Shown one piece after another: positions 43,620 through 51,742 of a DNA stretch of 64,000 bases. Below the pieces are notes generated by a model that was given only the letters and a program-made list of their open reading frames with translations, was not told the origin of the DNA and made no database searches. Origin of the DNA: Glycomyces sambucus (GTDB taxonomy: Bacteria; Actinomycetota; Actinomycetes; Mycobacteriales; Micromonosporaceae); contig NZ_FNGF01000002.1 of the NCBI RefSeq assembly GCF_900102815.1, positions 558,001-622,000 of the forward strand, in the 5' to 3' direction. Each line of letters begins with the position of its first letter. Position 1 is the stretch's first letter. The position numbers and the translations under genes were made by a program.

Positions 43620-44624
43620 ATGTGCGAGGATCGGGCCATGAGCGTGTTCGAGCATCCCGGGCGCCACCGGGTCGCCGTCCTGGTCCGCCACGGCCTCCTG
43701 CCGGTCGAGCTGGGCATCCCGCATCGGGTGTTCGGGTCGGCGCGGTCGGGCGGGCGGGCGCTGTACGAGGTCGTCACGTGCGCCGTCGAGCCGGGCGAGG
43801 TGCGCACCGACGCCGACGTGACGGTGAACGTCAGGCACGGGCCGGAGGCGCTGGCCGAGGCCGACACGGTCGTGGTCCCCTCCGAGCACGAGTCGGAGGA
43901 GTCGTGGACGGACGGGAGCCTGCCGGGGCCGGTGGCCGAGGCGCTGGCGTCGATCCGGCCCGAGGCGCGGATCGCGTCGATCTGCACCGGCTCGTTCGCG
44001 CTCGCGGCGGCCGGGTTCCTGGACGGGCGGCGGGCCACGACCCACTGGGACGCGGCCGAGCGGTTCCGGCGGCTGTTCCCGAGGGTGCGGCTGGAGCCGG
44101 ACGTGCTGTACACCGAGGACGGCCGGGTGCTGACCTCGGCGGGGGTGGCGTCGGGGTTCGACCTGTGCCTGCACATGGCGCGCATGGACTTCGGGGTGGC
44201 CGTGGCGAACCGGGTGGCGAGGCGGTCGGTGGTGCCGCCGCACCGCGACGGCGGGCAGGCGCAGTACATCGAGCGGCCGGTGCCCGAGCCGGGCGCGGCG
44301 GCGACGGGGCGGGCGCGGGAGTGGGCGCTGGCGCGGCTGCACGAGCCGCTGACGCTGCGGCAGCTGGCCGAGCGGGAGGCGATGAGCGTCCGCACGTTCA
44401 CGCGCCGGTTCCGCGAGGAGGTGGGCACCTCGCCGCAGCGGTGGCTGCTGCACCAGCGGCTGGAGCGGGCGCGGCACCTGCTGGAGCGCTCGGACGGGTC
44501 GATCGACCGGGTGGCGGCCGACGCCGGGTTCGGGTCGGCCGCCTCGCTGCGGATGCACTTCCAGGCGGCCCTGGGGGTCTCGCCGAGCGCGTACCGGCGG
44601 ACCTTCGCGGGCCAGGGGGTGTAG
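43620..44624 (+). CDS. GlxA-like AraC-family regulator
   Basis: 334 residues from ATG 43620, which has GGGAGG 5 bases before it; ATG 43638 (328 residues) is an alternative. The N-terminal two thirds is a DJ-1/PfpI-like domain (VAVLVRHGLLPVELGIP; nucleophile-position ASICTGSFALAAAG), and the C-terminus has two AraC helix-turn-helices (LTLRQLAEREAMSVRTFTRR and VAADAGFGSAASLRMHF). Such GlxA/FtrA-type regulators respond to small metabolites. Divergent from the MFS gene, so possibly its regulator. Confidence 0.88.
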   Translation: MCEDRAMSVFEHPGRHRVAVLVRHGLLPVELGIPHRVFGSARSGGRALYEVVTCAVEPGEVRTDADVTVNVRHGPEALAEADTVVVPSEHESEESWTDGSLPGPVAEALASIRPEARIASICTGSFALAAAGFLDGRRATTHWDAAERFRRLFPRVRLEPDVLYTEDGRVLTSAGVASGFDLCLHMARMDFGVAVANRVARRSVVPPHRDGGQAQYIERPVPEPGAAATGRAREWALARLHEPLTLRQLAEREAMSVRTFTRRFREEVGTSPQRWLLHQRLERARHLLERSDGSIDRVAADAGFGSAASLRMHFQAALGVSPSAYRRTFAGQGV

Positions 44625-44632
44625 GGCCGGTC

Positions 44633-45049
44633 CTAGTCGCGCGCGATCGCGGTCACGCGGATCTCGACGCGCATCCCGGGGGCGCCGAGGGCGGCGACGC
44701 CGAGCTCGGTCCAGATCGGCTCGCGGCCGTCCATGCGCTTGCGGAACTGCTCGGCCATGATGCGGCCGGGCCGCTCGCCGATGTAGGCGGGGTCGTCGGG
44801 CAGGTGGTAGGAGTCGACGCTGACGACGTCGGGCCAGCCCGCCCCGGCGGCGGCGAGGACGCGTTCGACGTTGTCGAAGGCTTGGACGATCTCCTCCTCC
44901 AGGTCCTCGGGGAACTCGATGTCGTCGTTCCAGCCGCCCTGGCCGGAGATCTCGACGCGGTCGCCGATGCGCACGGCCTGGCTGTAGCCGAGCAGGGCGT
45001 GGAGCTTCTCCCCGGCGCCGGGGGTGACGAAGAACTGCGGCTCGCTCAT
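44633..45049 (-). CDS. RidA (YjgF/YER057c/UK114) family protein
   Basis: 138 residues with the RidA fold: YSQAVRIGDRVEISGQGGW near the N-terminus, and VVSVDSYHLPD and the C-terminal MRVEIRVTAIARD. RidA deaminates reactive enamines/imines, with an Arg near the end (MRVEIRV region) binding the carboxylate; sub-families have other roles. It is divergent from a MarR gene with two near-identical palindromes between them, an unusual case of RidA with its own regulator. Confidence 0.85.
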   Translation of the reverse strand: MSEPQFFVTPGAGEKLHALLGYSQAVRIGDRVEISGQGGWNDDIEFPEDLEEEIVQAFDNVERVLAAAGAGWPDVVSVDSYHLPDDPAYIGERPGRIMAEQFRKRMDGREPIWTELGVAALGAPGMRVEIRVTAIARD

Positions 45050-45064
45050 GGCGGGTCCCTTCGA

Positions 45065-45086
45065 TTGACTTCAAGCGTGAAGTCAA
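45065..45086. promoter_or_regulatory. MarR operator 1 (TTGACTTCA-AGCG-TGAAGTCAA)
   Basis: Perfect 9-bp arms around AGCG, 15 bases before the RidA start. Operator 2 repeats the same core 33 bases away, centre to centre. Confidence 0.85.
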
Positions 45087-45098
45087 AGATAGCACGAA

Positions 45099-45118
45099 TG
45101 ACTTCAAGCGTGAAGTGA
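45099..45118. promoter_or_regulatory. MarR operator 2 (TGACTTCA-AGCG-TGAAGTGA)
   Basis: Same dyad with one mismatched outer pair, 23 bases before the MarR start. It shares 17 consecutive bases with operator 1. Confidence 0.85.
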
Positions 45119-45141
45119 CTCCCGGTCGGTAGACTGCCGCC

Positions 45142-45633
45142 ATGTCCACGACCGCGAACGACCAGGGCCGCGACGAGCCGGTGCGCTGGCTCGACCCCGC
45201 CGAGAAGGAGGCGTGGACCGGCCTCGTCTCCCTCGTCTACCTGCTCCCCGAGCGCCTGGAGGCGCCGCTCCAGCGCGAGTGCGGGATGAGCCTGTTCGAG
45301 TACCTCGTCCTCAGCCACGTCTCCGAGGCCCCCGAGCGGCGCCTGCGCATGAGCGAGCTGGCGTTCCTGGCGAACGGCTCGCTCTCGCGGCTCTCCAACG
45401 TGGTCAAGCGCTTCGAGCGGCGCGGCTGGATGGAGCGCTCGCCCGACCCCGCCGACGGCCGCTACACCCTCGCCGCGCTCACCGGGGACGGGTACGCGGC
45501 GGTGGTCGCCGCCGCGCCCGTCCACGTGCGCGCGGTCCGGGAGGCCGCCCTCGACCGGCTCGACGCCGAAGACCGGGCGGCCCTCGCGCGGGTGGCCGAG
45601 AAGCTGCGCGTGCGGCCGGTGGACCTGGCCTGA
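45142..45633 (+). CDS. MarR-family regulator of the RidA gene
   Basis: 163 residues. The winged helix is clear: LRMSELAFLANGSLSRLSNVVKRFERRGWMERSPDPADGR (read in parts), with the wing DPADGRYTLAALT. The divergent RidA gene and the duplicated operators between them point to local and autogenous control. Possible inducers are phenolic or carboxylate compounds, as for other MarR proteins. Its stop lies 10 bases before the end of the convergent GH30 gene. Confidence 0.93.
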   Translation: MSTTANDQGRDEPVRWLDPAEKEAWTGLVSLVYLLPERLEAPLQRECGMSLFEYLVLSHVSEAPERRLRMSELAFLANGSLSRLSNVVKRFERRGWMERSPDPADGRYTLAALTGDGYAAVVAAAPVHVRAVREAALDRLDAEDRAALARVAEKLRVRPVDLA

Positions 45634-45643
45634 CCGCCGTCCT

Positions 45644-46909
45644 CTAGTTCAGGACGTAGGTCCGGATGCTCTGCGCCGGGAGCTGGGAGCCGAAGGCGCC
45701 GTTGGTCATCGGGACCGCGTTGGAGGCCGCGAGGGTCTGGCCCGAGGTCGTCACCCAGGTCGCGAACGACCCGGTGCCGCCGCCTTCGAGCGTGAACGGG
45801 AGGTACACCGCCGAGGCGTTCTTGTTCACGGCGACCATGACGATCCTGGACCCGCTCTTGAACGCCGAGATGTACACGCCCGACTGGGGGTTCGCCGTCG
45901 CGGTGATCCGCTGGAAGCCCGGGCGCACCCACTTCGCGAAGTGGGCGAGGTTCGCGCCGCGCTTGCTGATCTGGCCGTCCTCGCGCATCGGGCCGTAGCC
46001 GCGGCGGATGTACCACCAGATGTACGCCTGGAAGCGGCCGTTGACGAGCGCGCGGTGCACGTGCTCGCCGACGTCGAGCGCGCCGGGCCACAGGTCGGCC
46101 GAGTCGCTGGAGTTGGGGTAGTAGACCTCGGTCATCCACAGCTCCTTGCCGGCCCCCCGCTGCTGGAACAGCGGGTAGGCGAAGTCGGCGGGCTGGGTGC
46201 CGTAGAGGTGGGCGCCGAGGATGTCCATGTTGGCGAGGGCGGCGGCGTCGTTCAGGATCGGGTCGGAGAGGTTCTTGCGGTACTGGAACGACTCCGGGGC
46301 GATGACCCTGGTGCTGATGGCGCCGGAGTTCTCCTTGAGGAACCGGACGATCTCGGCGGCGGTCCACGCGGTCCACTCGCTGGCGTAGTCGGGCTCGTTC
46401 TGGACCGAGACCGCGTAGAGGTTCACGCCGTTGTTCCGCATGAACACCGTGAAGTCGTTGAGGTGCTGGGCGTACGCGCCGTACTGGTCGTAGCGCAGGC
46501 GCCTGCCGCCGGAGAAGGACTCGACCATCGAGGCGGGCGGGTTCCACGGCGAGGCGATGACCCTGGCGCCCAGCGCGACCGCGCGCTGCGCGGTGGCGAC
46601 CTCGCGGCTCCAGTTGCTCCGGTCCTCGTGCACGGGGATGCGCAGGATCGAGAACCCGAGCTGCCCGGTGCCGTTGCCGAAGGCCGTGTCGCGCTGGGCG
46701 GCGGTGAGGTCGCTGATCCACACCGTGTGGTTCATGCCGCCGAAGCCCTGGATGGTCTGCTGGACCACCGAGGGCTGGATGAGGACGGTGGTCTGCGCCG
46801 ACGCGGGCGAGGGAGCCGCCAGGACCGGGAGGGCGGCTCCCATCGCCAGGATCGACCTGCGGCGCAGGGCTCTCGATCGGTCGTGGGCTTCGTTCGGACG
46901 GGACGCCAT
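45644..46909 (-). CDS. Secreted glucuronoxylanase, GH30 subfamily 8 type
   Basis: 421 residues from ATG 46909 with GGAGGAG upstream. The signal has RRRSILA and ends ASAQ near residue 39; the twin Arg could mean Tat export. The TIM barrel has acid/base Glu172 (VQNEPDY) and nucleophile Glu261 (LWMTEVYY). The block WWYIRRGYGPMREDG (298 on) with its Arg is the glucuronate-binding signature of Bacillus XynC-type glucuronoarabinoxylanases, and a C-terminal side beta domain follows. It should cut xylan next to glucuronic acid branches. Divergent LacI-type regulator and a good promoter lie upstream. Confidence 0.92.
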   Translation of the reverse strand: MASRPNEAHDRSRALRRRSILAMGAALPVLAAPSPASAQTTVLIQPSVVQQTIQGFGGMNHTVWISDLTAAQRDTAFGNGTGQLGFSILRIPVHEDRSNWSREVATAQRAVALGARVIASPWNPPASMVESFSGGRRLRYDQYGAYAQHLNDFTVFMRNNGVNLYAVSVQNEPDYASEWTAWTAAEIVRFLKENSGAISTRVIAPESFQYRKNLSDPILNDAAALANMDILGAHLYGTQPADFAYPLFQQRGAGKELWMTEVYYPNSSDSADLWPGALDVGEHVHRALVNGRFQAYIWWYIRRGYGPMREDGQISKRGANLAHFAKWVRPGFQRITATANPQSGVYISAFKSGSRIVMVAVNKNASAVYLPFTLEGGGTGSFATWVTTSGQTLAASNAVPMTNGAFGSQLPAQSIRTYVLN

Positions 46910-46924
46910 CGCTCCTCCAGAGGT

Positions 46925-46938
46925 TCGGAAGTTTCCGA
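46925..46938. promoter_or_regulatory. Dyad TCGGAA-GT-TTCCGA in the GH30 leader
   Basis: Perfect 6-bp inverted repeat 15 bases before the GH30 start, downstream of the promoter. The GAAA/TTTC type resembles operators of hemicellulase LacI repressors in actinobacteria; the divergent LacI protein is the candidate binder. Confidence 0.55.
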
Positions 46939-46962
46939 GAGTTTCAGAATGCCTGTGAGAGA

Positions 46963-46991
46963 AGCCTAGAAGTGACATCGATGCACGTCAA
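46963..46991 (-). promoter_or_regulatory. Promoter of the GH30 gene
   Basis: On the minus strand TTGACG (46986-46991) and TAGGCT (46963-46968) at 17-base spacing, about 55-80 bases before the start codon. Confidence 0.65.
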
Positions 46992-47065
46992 TACGAGTGC
47001 GCGCGCGAATAGTTTCCGACCGTGGAGCCGCGCGCGTTCGCGGCAAGCGCTGCTACGGTCGCTCC

Positions 47066-48301
47066 ATGGCCACCGGTGCGGGCCCGCGGCGCTCCCGCGG
47101 TGAGATCGAAAGGCTCCCCAGCGGATCGCTGCGGGTGCGGGTCTACGACGGGCTCGACCCGCTCACGCGCCGGCGCCGGTACCTCGTGGAGACCGTCGCG
47201 GCCGGTCCCGGCGCCGAGGACGAGGCCGAGCGGGTGCGCACCGGGCTCCTCGCCCGCGCCGAGGAGCGGCGGGGAGTCGCGGACGAGAAGCCCCTGACGG
47301 TGGCCGCCGTGGCGCGGCTGGCCGGGGTCTCGGCGCCCACGGTCTCGAAGGTCCTCAACGGACGCGCGGGCGTCGCCCCCGAGACCCGGCGCCGCGTCGA
47401 GCGGCTGCTGCGCGAGCAGGGCTACCGGCGCCCCGAGAAGGCCGCGCGGGCCGCGAGCCTCGAAGTGCTCTTCTACGGACTCCAGGCGCACGTCGGGGTC
47501 GACCTCATGCGCGGCGTCAAGCGCGTCGCCGCCGAGCACGGGCTCGCCGTGGCGTTCACCGATGCGCTGCAAGAGGAGTCGACGGGCCGCGACTGGGCGC
47601 GGGAGATCCTGGACCGGCGCCCGGCCGGGGTCGTGGTGGCGCACATGGGGTTCACGCCCGAGCAGCACGCGCTCCTCGGCGCCAGCGGCATCCCGCTCGT
47701 GGCCGTCGACCCGCCGAGCGAGCCGCTGCACCCCGTCCCCGCCGTGGCCGCCGCGAACCGCCAGGGCGGCGCCGACGCCGCCCGGCACCTGCTGGACCTG
47801 GGCCACCGCCGCGTCGGCGTCGTCACGGGCCCGCTGGAGCGGTTGTGCTCGCGCGACCGACTCGACGGCGCCCGCACCGCCCTCGCCGCCGCGGGCGCGC
47901 CGCTCGACGAGCGGCTGGTGCGCACCGGCATGTGGTTCTCGTACGAGGAGGGGCTGGCGCACGGGCGGGACCTGCTGGGCCTGGCCGACCCGCCAACGGC
48001 CGTCCTGTGCGGCAACGACCTCCAGGCGCTGGGCGTCTACGAGGCCGCCCGGCAGGCCGGCGCCGCCGTCCCCGCGGACCTCAGTGTCGTGGGCTTCGAC
48101 GACATCTCGTACACGCGCTGGTGCGGGCCGCCCATGACCACCGTCCGCCAGCCGTTCGCCGAACTCGGGGCCGCCGCCGCGGGGATGGTCCTGGCGCTCG
48201 CCGCGGGCGAGGCGGTCGCGCAGGCGCGCGTGGAGCTGCCGGTGTCGCTCACGGTGCGCGCGAGCACCGCCGCGCCCCGGGCGGCTACTTCGGAGCGGTG
48301 A
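47066..48301 (+). CDS. LacI-family regulator with N-terminal integrase-like arm domain
   Basis: 411 residues, about 70 longer than usual at the N-terminus. Residues 11-68 (GEIERLPSGSLRVRVYDGLD, then RYLVETVAAG and an Arg/Glu helix) look like the three-stranded arm-type DNA-binding domain at the front of actinobacterial tyrosine integrases. The LacI helix-turn-helix comes at 77-100 (LTVAAVARLAGVSAPTVSKV) and the sugar-binding domain at about 131-405. The start at 47066 is internal to a longer open frame but is the only ATG before the arm domain. The fused arm would give a second DNA contact. It is divergent from the GH30 gene and likely controls xylan use. The 3' end overlaps the sigma gene by 17 bases. 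Confidence 0.85.
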   Translation: MATGAGPRRSRGEIERLPSGSLRVRVYDGLDPLTRRRRYLVETVAAGPGAEDEAERVRTGLLARAEERRGVADEKPLTVAAVARLAGVSAPTVSKVLNGRAGVAPETRRRVERLLREQGYRRPEKAARAASLEVLFYGLQAHVGVDLMRGVKRVAAEHGLAVAFTDALQEESTGRDWAREILDRRPAGVVVAHMGFTPEQHALLGASGIPLVAVDPPSEPLHPVPAVAAANRQGGADAARHLLDLGHRRVGVVTGPLERLCSRDRLDGARTALAAAGAPLDERLVRTGMWFSYEEGLAHGRDLLGLADPPTAVLCGNDLQALGVYEAARQAGAAVPADLSVVGFDDISYTRWCGPPMTTVRQPFAELGAAAAGMVLALAAGEAVAQARVELPVSLTVRASTAAPRAATSER

Positions 48302-49055
48302 GGAGCCGTTCGCGCAGCTCCTCCAGCGTGCCCTTGAGCAGGCGCGAGACGTGCATCTGCGAGATCCCGATCTCCTCGCCGATCTGCGCCTGGGTCTTCT
48401 CGTCGAAGAACCGCAGCGCGAGGATGCGCTGCTCGCGCTCGGGCAGGCCCTGGATGAGCGGCACCAGCGCTTCGTGGTTCTCCACCAGCTCCAGCGCCAG
48501 GTCCTCGCCGCCGATCGTCTCGCGCAGCGGCGCGCGGTCCTCGGCGAAGGCGGGCGCGTCGAGCGAGACCGACCGGAACGCCTGCCGGGCCTCCAGGCCC
48601 TCCGCGACCTCGTCCTCGGTGAGGTCGAGGTGCCCGGCGAGGTCGGCGCAGGTCGCGGGGCGCCCGAGCTCCTGCGCGAGGTCGGCGGTCGCCTGGTTGA
48701 TCGCCAGGCGCAGCTCCTGGAGGCGGCGCGGGACGCGCATCGGCCAGGCCGTGTCGCGGAAGCAGCGGCGCACCTCGCCCATCATGGTCGGCACCGCGTA
48801 CGACAGGAAGTCCGAGCCCAGATCGGGGTCGAAGCGGTCGACGGCGTGGATGAGGCCGACTGAGGCGACCTGGAGCAGGTCCTCCTTGACGATCCCCTTG
48901 CCGGAGTACCGCTGCGCGATGTGCTCGGCGAGCGGGAGGTGCCCGGTGATGAGCCGCTCTCGGACCTCGGCCCGGCGCGGGTCGTCCGCCTCCAGGCCCG
49001 CCAGTTCGGCGAACAGCGGTGCGAGCGCCTTGTAGTCGTCCCGTTCGTGCCCCAT
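48285..49055 (-). CDS. Stress-type sigma factor (SigB/SigF group)
   Basis: 256 residues. Regions in order: region 2 with HLPLAEHIAQRYSGKG and LLQVASVGLIHAVDRFDP, region 3 about 125-180, and region 4 ending TQAQIGEEIGISQMHVSRLL. It is of the group 3 type (SigB/SigF/SigG of actinobacteria), which drives stress and developmental genes and is normally governed by an anti-sigma and anti-anti-sigma cascade; no such partner gene is adjacent. The gene is single and ends inside the end of the convergent LacI gene. Confidence 0.9.
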   Translation of the reverse strand: MGHERDDYKALAPLFAELAGLEADDPRRAEVRERLITGHLPLAEHIAQRYSGKGIVKEDLLQVASVGLIHAVDRFDPDLGSDFLSYAVPTMMGEVRRCFRDTAWPMRVPRRLQELRLAINQATADLAQELGRPATCADLAGHLDLTEDEVAEGLEARQAFRSVSLDAPAFAEDRAPLRETIGGEDLALELVENHEALVPLIQGLPEREQRILALRFFDEKTQAQIGEEIGISQMHVSRLLKGTLEELRERLLTAPK

Positions 49056-49147
49056 GGATGCCCACCCGCCGTGATCGGTCGTCCACCGAGCGTATAACGG
49101 GGCGCGCCGCGTGTCCGGGGCTCGCGCCGATGCCCGGTTCGTCCCGC

Positions 49148-49768
49148 TCAGCGCCTGATGAGGCCGCGCCGGACCGCCTCGGCGACGGCCGCGGTGCGGG
49201 AGTCGACGCCGAGCTTCGCGAAGAGGTGGACCAGGTGGGTCTTGACGGTGGCCTCGGTGACGAACAGGCGCTGCGCGATCTGCCGGTTGCCCAGGCCCTC
49301 GGCCAGGAGGGCGACGATCTCGGACTCGCGGGCGGTGAGCGCGGGGCGCCCGGAGCGGGCCCGGTCCATGACCCGCGCGGCCACCGCCGGGGACAGCGAG
49401 GACTCGCCGCGCGCGGCGGCGCGGATCGCGGCGAACAGCTCCTCGGGCGGGCACGCCTTGAGGAGGTAGCCGGTGGCGCCGGCCTCGACGGCGCGGCGCA
49501 CGTCGGCGTCGGACTCGTACGTGGTGAGGACGAGGACCCGCGGCGGATCGTCGAGGGCCGCGACCTCCTCGGCCACCGCGAACCCGTCGGGGCCGCCGCC
49601 GAGCTGGAGGTCCATGAGGACCACGTCGGGTGCGGAGCCGCGGATGCCGCGCAGCGCCGAGGCGGCGTCGGCGGCCTCGCCGACCACCTCCATGTCCGGT
49701 TCGCCGTCCACGAGCGCGGCGAGGCCCGCGCGGACCACCGGGTGGTCGTCGACCAGGAACAGGCGCAT
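49148..49768 (-). CDS. NarL/FixJ-type response regulator, SenR-like
   Basis: 206 residues. Receiver domain with phosphoacceptor Asp53, acidic pair Asp7-Asp8 and Lys104, then a LuxR-type helix-turn-helix (LTARESEIVALLAEGLGNRQIAQRLF) at about 140-206. It overlaps the kinase gene by one base (TGATG), so the two form an operon. The nearby HbpS-like gene makes it the likely counterpart of Streptomyces SenR, the regulator that controls hbpS and redox defence genes. Confidence 0.92.
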   Translation of the reverse strand: MRLFLVDDHPVVRAGLAALVDGEPDMEVVGEAADAASALRGIRGSAPDVVLMDLQLGGGPDGFAVAEEVAALDDPPRVLVLTTYESDADVRRAVEAGATGYLLKACPPEELFAAIRAAARGESSLSPAVAARVMDRARSGRPALTARESEIVALLAEGLGNRQIAQRLFVTEATVKTHLVHLFAKLGVDSRTAAVAEAVRRGLIRR

Positions 49769-50952
49769 CAGGACTCCTCACCGAGCGGGGCGGTGCCGTT
49801 GGGAGCGACGGTGGCACCGAGCGGGACGGTCGCCGCGAGCGCGGTGCCTGCGCCGGGCTGGGACTCGACGGCGAGTGTGCCGCCGACCCGCGCGAGCCGC
49901 TCTCGCATGCCGGGGAGCCCGAACCCGCGGCCGCGCGCGGTGCCGACGGGGTCGAAGCCCCGGCCGTCGTCGCGCACGTCGAGGCTCACGGCGTCGCCGA
50001 GGTGCGAGAGGGTGACGACCGCTTCGGAGGCGTCCGCGTGCTCGACCGCGTTGGCGAGGGCCCCCTGGGCGACGCGCAGGAGGGCCGCCGCGGCGGCCTC
50101 CCCGGTCGCGGCGGCCTCGCCCGCCTCGCGGAAGACCGTGCGCAGCCCGGTGCGGCGCTCGGTGTCGGCGCACAGGTCGCGGAGTGCGTCGGCGAGGCCG
50201 CGGCCGTCGAGTCGGGCCGGGCTCAGGTCGTGGACGAAGCGGCGGGCCTCGGCCAGGTTCTCGTCGGCGACCGCGGCGGCCTGCGCGGCGAGGGCCCGGG
50301 ACCGGTCGGTGCCCCAGGACCGGTCGGCGGCCTGGAGCAGCATGCTGATGCTGGAGAGCCCCTGCGCGAGCGTGTCGTGGATCTCGCGGGCGAGGCGGGC
50401 GCGCTCCTCGAGGGCCCCGGCGCGGAGCTGGGAGGCGGCGAGGGAGTCGCGGGCGGCCACGAGGTCGTCGATGAGCCGCTGGCGGCGCAGGATCTCGTGC
50501 TGGAGGGCCCAGAACACGGCGGTGATCATGGCGGCGATGCCGATCGGTGCGAGCACCAGGCTCGGCTCGGCGACCTCGGCGATGCGCAGCTGCCCGGCGA
50601 TGACGGCGGCGGTGAGGACCGCGGCCGCGGCGAGGACCGCCGGGGCCGGCAGGAGCCGCAGGCACAGGAAGTAGAGCGGGACCGCGCACCACGCGAACGA
50701 GGGCGCGAGGAGCACGAGGGCCACCGTGACGCCCAGGACCAGGCCGAGCCACACCGGCAGGGCCCGGCCGAGGCGGCGCCACAGGACCACCCCGGCGCCG
50801 TAGAAGACGGCGAGGATCGCGGCGACCGCCAGTGCGGCCACGGTGAGGCGGTCGGTGAGCTCGTGGCGGGCGGCCACGCGCGCCGCCGAGGCCGCGAGCA
50901 GCAGGAAGAACCCCGCGTGCATCGCCCCGTTGAGCCAGGACCGCTCCCCCAC
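49768..50952 (-). CDS. Sensor histidine kinase, SenS-like
   Basis: 394 residues from a GTG with GGAGG 5 bases upstream; ATG 50922 is a shorter option. Five to six membrane helices (about 10-150) are followed by a HisKA_3 dimer helix with the phosphorylated His192 (LAREIHDTLAQGLS) and a HATPase domain (ALANAVEHADASEAVV, DDGRGFDP, GFGLPGMRERL). This matches the DesK/NarX class and the layout of Streptomyces SenS. In that system the extracellular heme-binding protein HbpS modulates the kinase under redox stress. Confidence 0.9.
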   Translation of the reverse strand: MGERSWLNGAMHAGFFLLLAASAARVAARHELTDRLTVAALAVAAILAVFYGAGVVLWRRLGRALPVWLGLVLGVTVALVLLAPSFAWCAVPLYFLCLRLLPAPAVLAAAAVLTAAVIAGQLRIAEVAEPSLVLAPIGIAAMITAVFWALQHEILRRQRLIDDLVAARDSLAASQLRAGALEERARLAREIHDTLAQGLSSISMLLQAADRSWGTDRSRALAAQAAAVADENLAEARRFVHDLSPARLDGRGLADALRDLCADTERRTGLRTVFREAGEAAATGEAAAAALLRVAQGALANAVEHADASEAVVTLSHLGDAVSLDVRDDGRGFDPVGTARGRGFGLPGMRERLARVGGTLAVESQPGAGTALAATVPLGATVAPNGTAPLGEES

Positions 50953-51054
50953 CCGCGCCTCCGTGTTCGTTCCCGGGGGCTCAGCGTAGGCCCGCGCCCG
51001 CGCGCCCGAGGGCGCTTCCGGCCCCAAGCGTGCCCGCCCCGGGCGCGGCCCGCA

Positions 51055-51070
51055 TCCATCGAAGGATGGA
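51055..51070. promoter_or_regulatory. Dyad TCCATC-GAAG-GATGGA between kinase and HbpS genes
   Basis: Perfect 6-bp arms around four bases, close to the middle of the 217-base divergent control region. A second dyad follows two bases later. Both are candidate response-regulator sites. Confidence 0.45.
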
Positions 51071-51071
51071 G

Positions 51072-51087
51072 GCCGGACCAGTCCGGC
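51072..51087. promoter_or_regulatory. Dyad GCCGGAC-CA-GTCCGGC before the HbpS gene
   Basis: Perfect 7-bp arms around two bases, 83 bases before the HbpS-like start. GC-rich palindromes arise more readily by chance in this genome, but its position beside another dyad makes it a candidate control site. Confidence 0.4.
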
Positions 51088-51169
51088 GTTCGATGGCGGG
51101 GCCCGCGGACCGGCGGAGTGTTGGCGTCGTGCACCGGCAGAGCGCCGGTCCGGAACCGAAGGAGCACCA

Positions 51170-51742
51170 ATGAACGCGATCCACCTCCGCAAGCGCCTCG
51201 CCGTCGGGGCCGTCGCCGGGCTCGCCGTCGTCGGCGGCGTCGTGGGCCTGAGCGCCTACGCCGCCCCGGGGACCGAGGCCGAGCCGATCGACGCCGTCAC
51301 GGTCGCCGAGGTCCAGGAGGGCGGGGTGCGCGGGGCGAGCGCCCTCACCCATGAGGCGGCGCTCGCCGTGCTCGACGCCGCGCAGGACAAGGCCGCCGAA
51401 CTCGACCAGCGCGTCACCGTCGCGATCGTCGACCGCAGCGGGAACACCGTCGCGATGGTGCAGGGCGACGGCGCGGGCCCGCAGAGCCCCGACTCGGCCG
51501 AGGCCAAGGCTTACACGGCGGTGTCGTGGGGCCGGGCGACGAGCGACCTGACCGAGGCGGCCGAGGGCGAGGGCGCGACCATCGCCGACATCCCGGGGAC
51601 GCTATTCCTCGCGGGCGGCGTGCCGGTGGTCTACGACGGCGCCCCGATCGCGGGCATCGGCGTCGGCGGCGCCCCCAGCGGCGACATCGACGAGGAGATC
51701 GCCCTGGCCGGACTCGCCGCGCTCGAGAACCTGGACGGCTAG
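51170..51742 (+). CDS. Secreted HbpS/GlcG-family protein
   Basis: 190 residues with AAGGAG before the ATG. A signal peptide ends near residue 31 (SAYAA). The rest is a GlcG/HbpS fold domain (ALAVLDAAQDKAAELDQRVT, VAIVDRSGNTVAMVQGDGAG, and FLAGGVPVVYDGAPIAGIGV). HbpS of Streptomyces is an extracellular heme-binding octamer that talks to the SenS kinase; here an SenS/SenR-like pair is divergently adjacent, the same arrangement. Heme-binding residues cannot be verified by eye. It overlaps the ankyrin gene by one base (TAGTG). Confidence 0.85.
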   Translation: MNAIHLRKRLAVGAVAGLAVVGGVVGLSAYAAPGTEAEPIDAVTVAEVQEGGVRGASALTHEAALAVLDAAQDKAAELDQRVTVAIVDRSGNTVAMVQGDGAGPQSPDSAEAKAYTAVSWGRATSDLTEAAEGEGATIADIPGTLFLAGGVPVVYDGAPIAGIGVGGAPSGDIDEEIALAGLAALENLDG

